From the NCBI RefSeq assembly GCF_018100805.1, contig NZ_JAGJEA010000007.1, forward strand, positions 62,001 through 126,000: a stretch of 64,000 bases of DNA, read 5' to 3'. Positions within the stretch are counted from its first letter, which is position 1. Each line of letters starts with the position of its first letter. Origin of the DNA: Aquimarina sp. MMG016. GTDB taxonomy: Bacteria; Bacteroidota; Bacteroidia; Flavobacteriales; Flavobacteriaceae. Below are positions 62,398 to 64,000 of the stretch, piece by piece. A program made the position numbers and the translations under genes. Under the pieces are notes generated by a model. The model was not told the DNA's origin, ran no database searches, and was given only the letters and a program-made list of their open reading frames with translations.

Positions 62398-63129
62398 ATG
62401 AAATACGCCCTTGTTACAGGTGGATCCAGAGGAATAGGAAGAGAAGTGGCTATAAAATTAGCTAAAGATTTAGATTATCCAGTTTTAGTTAATTATCAGT
62501 CTAATGATGATGCAGCCGAAGAAACAAAAAAGATGATTGAAGAGGAAGGAGGGAGCTGTACATTATTAAAATTTAATGTGGCTGATGCAGAATCTACAAA
62601 ATCTACTTTGGATAAATGGATTGAACAAAACCCTGATGCTATAATAGAAGTAATCGTTAATAATGCAGGTATTACCAGAGACGGATTGTTCATGTGGATG
62701 AAACCCGAAGATTGGAATGATGTTCTTAATATCAGTCTTAATGGATTCTATAATGTTACTAATCATTTGATTCAGAAGATGCTTACTAACCGTTATGGTA
62801 GAATTATAAATATGGTCTCTGTTTCTGGTGTTAAAGGAACAGCAGGTCAGGCTAATTATTCGGCTGCAAAAGGTGCGTTAGTAGGTGCTACAAAAGCTTT
62901 GGCTCAGGAAGTGGCGAAACGAAAAATTACGGTAAATGCAGTTGCCCCTGGATTTATTAAGACGGATATGACGGCTGAGATGGATGAGAAAGAATTAAAA
63001 CGTATGATTCCGGTTAATCGTTTTGGTGAGGCAGAAGAAGTAGCTGATCTAGTGTCTTTTTTAGCCTCCAAAAAAGCATCATATATTACTGGAGAAGTTG
63101 TAAATATTAACGGTGGAATATATTCTTAA
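62398..63129 (+). CDS. 3-oxoacyl-ACP reductase (FabG-type SDR)
   Basis: The protein has 243 residues. The NADPH motif is TGGSRGIG (7-14), NNAG at 88-91, the catalytic residues Ser141/143, Tyr154 and Lys158 lie in MVSVSGVKG..QANYSAAKGA, and PGFIKTDMT follows. It reduces 3-ketoacyl-ACP. The gene is 6 bp ahead of a ketosynthase and downstream of a tyrosine ammonia-lyase, so it most likely serves polyene chain extension in an aryl-polyene/flexirubin pathway rather than primary fatty acid synthesis. Confidence 0.9.
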   Translation: MKYALVTGGSRGIGREVAIKLAKDLDYPVLVNYQSNDDAAEETKKMIEEEGGSCTLLKFNVADAESTKSTLDKWIEQNPDAIIEVIVNNAGITRDGLFMWMKPEDWNDVLNISLNGFYNVTNHLIQKMLTNRYGRIINMVSVSGVKGTAGQANYSAAKGALVGATKALAQEVAKRKITVNAVAPGFIKTDMTAEMDEKELKRMIPVNRFGEAEEVADLVSFLASKKASYITGEVVNINGGIYS

Positions 63130-63135
63130 AGATTT

Positions 63136-64000
63136 ATGCGTAGAGTAGTTATCACAGGAATGGGTATTTATTCGTGTATTGGCACTAATGTTGAAGAGGT
63201 AAAGGAGTCTTTATACAGAGGTAAGTCTGGAATAGTTTATGAACCTTCTAGAAAAGAATTTGGATACAGGTCGGCACTTACAGGAATTGTCCCTAAACCT
63301 AATCTAAAAAAAGAGCTGAGTAGAAGGCAGAGAATAAGTTTTGGTTCAGAATCTGAATATGCATATATAGCTACAAAGCAAGCTTTTGATCAAGCAGGTG
63401 TAGACCAGGAATTTTTGGATACCAAAGAAATTGGCATTCTATTTGGTAATGACAGTACCGCAGAGTCTGTTATGGAAGCGATAGATAAAATTAGAGTCAA
63501 AAAAGATACTACTCTGGTAGGGTCTGGTGGAGTTTTTAAATCTATGAACTCTACAGTAACTATGAATTTATCTACAGTTTTTAAGCTAAAGGGAGTAAAT
63601 TTTACAATTAGTGCAGCTTGTGCTAGTGGTTCACATTCTGTAGGAATGGGATACCTTTTGATAAAACAAGGTTTACAAGATTATGTTTTATGTGGAGGAG
63701 CTCAAGAGATTAATGATTATGCATTTGGAAGTTTTGATGGATTAGGAGTGTTTTCGGTTAATGAAGATAATCCTACAGCAGCTTCTAGGCCTTTTGATAG
63801 TAGTAGAGATGGTTTAGTGCCTAGTGGAGGTGGAGCTGCATTGTTTTTGGAGAGTTATGAAAGCGCGATAGCCCGCGGAGCGACTATTTTAGGAGAAGTA
63901 GTGGGGTATGGCTTTTCTTCTAATGGAGCGCATATCTCAACTCCTAATCAAGAAGGTCCTGCTCGAGCTATGAAACGAGCCGTGGAGCAAGCAGATCTAA
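63136..64000 (+). CDS. Beta-ketoacyl-ACP synthase, N-terminal part (3' end outside window)
   Basis: 288 codons are visible with no stop before the window end. The start MRRVVITGMGIYSCIG is typical of KAS-II type ketosynthases. The active-site Cys162 lies in SAACASGSHSVGMGY, and the first catalytic His in NGAHISTPNQEGP (~275). It condenses malonyl-ACP onto a growing acyl or aryl chain. The 6-bp gap to the reductase gene indicates one operon. More pigment genes, including further ketosynthases, acyl carrier protein and dehydratase genes, are expected to the right of the window. Confidence 0.92.
   Translation, partial: MRRVVITGMGIYSCIGTNVEEVKESLYRGKSGIVYEPSRKEFGYRSALTGIVPKPNLKKELSRRQRISFGSESEYAYIATKQAFDQAGVDQEFLDTKEIGILFGNDSTAESVMEAIDKIRVKKDTTLVGSGGVFKSMNSTVTMNLSTVFKLKGVNFTISAACASGSHSVGMGYLLIKQGLQDYVLCGGAQEINDYAFGSFDGLGVFSVNEDNPTAASRPFDSSRDGLVPSGGGAALFLESYESAIARGATILGEVVGYGFSSNGAHISTPNQEGPARAMKRAVEQADL

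Noticed and set aside
1..64000. CRISPR arrays, insertion sequences, integrases and prophage genes
   Set aside because: I looked for regular spaced repeats, transposase motifs and phage structural genes and saw none.

Overview
The window is low-GC DNA from a marine-type member of the Bacteroidota, most likely Flavobacteriaceae. The signs are a subtype-iii type VI secretion cluster, SusC/SusD outer-membrane transport genes, a hybrid two-component regulator, bacillithiol synthesis, promoters with the Bacteroidota -7 box TAnnTTTG, lipoprotein signals ending in Cys, and a tyrosine ammonia-lyase that closely resembles the flexirubin-type enzyme of Flavobacterium. I place it no lower than family. 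All family assignments come from recognising motifs and sequences, not from searches.

Layout. 1-3825: right end of a T6SS-iii cluster (tssF fragment, a PKD-domain membrane protein likely to be TssP, tssK, tssO). 3905-9714: secreted M61 and lipoprotein M28 peptidases, tRNA-Ser and tRNA-His, and a bshB1/trans-sulfuration pair. 9832-14678: a hybrid histidine kinase, then peroxide-defence genes (peroxiredoxin, thioredoxin, a DUF6952-type protein, tpx) and dgkA. 14731-22447: an Asn/Gln-rich secreted protein, then the core run ftsK, lolA, lptF/G and a ribBA whose GTP cyclohydrolase half looks dead. 22458-30123: a probable kdnA aminotransferase, a thioredoxin-like protein, a nitroreductase, a thioesterase, nhaC, a CPBP protease, rdgB, kdsC and a DUF2520 protein. 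30255-33446: a fused ResB-CcsA cytochrome c maturation protein.

33651-52911 is a polysaccharide utilisation locus: GH3 lipoprotein, surface lipoprotein, hybrid two-component regulator, SusC, SusD, a calcium-loop (VCBS/ASPIC) lipoprotein and a second, different GH3 enzyme. The regulator would sense an oligosaccharide in the periplasm and induce uptake (SusC/SusD) and trimming by the two GH3 enzymes. A beta-linked glucan is the likely substrate, by inference only. 53091-58091 holds poorly known secreted proteins, a small Cys/His hydrolase-like gene and a three-tRNA cluster. 58163-64000 is the left part of a flexirubin/aryl-polyene type pigment cluster: flavin-dependent halogenase-like oxidoreductase, tyrosine ammonia-lyase, a WG-repeat protein, a FabG-type reductase and a ketosynthase cut by the window end.

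The most unusual feature is at 27050-27565, between nhaC and the CPBP protease. Two tandem, diverged copies of a roughly 300-bp unit each carry two ATCGAT-centred palindromes exactly 20 bp apart, a TACTTTTG -7 box exactly 57 bp further on, a shared 13-mer TTTTTTTTGCCCC and a GCCTC/GAGGC terminator whose loop exposes CCCC. No convincing protein is encoded. I read them as two paralogous, co-regulated small RNA genes with C-rich, possibly anti-Shine-Dalgarno, seeds.
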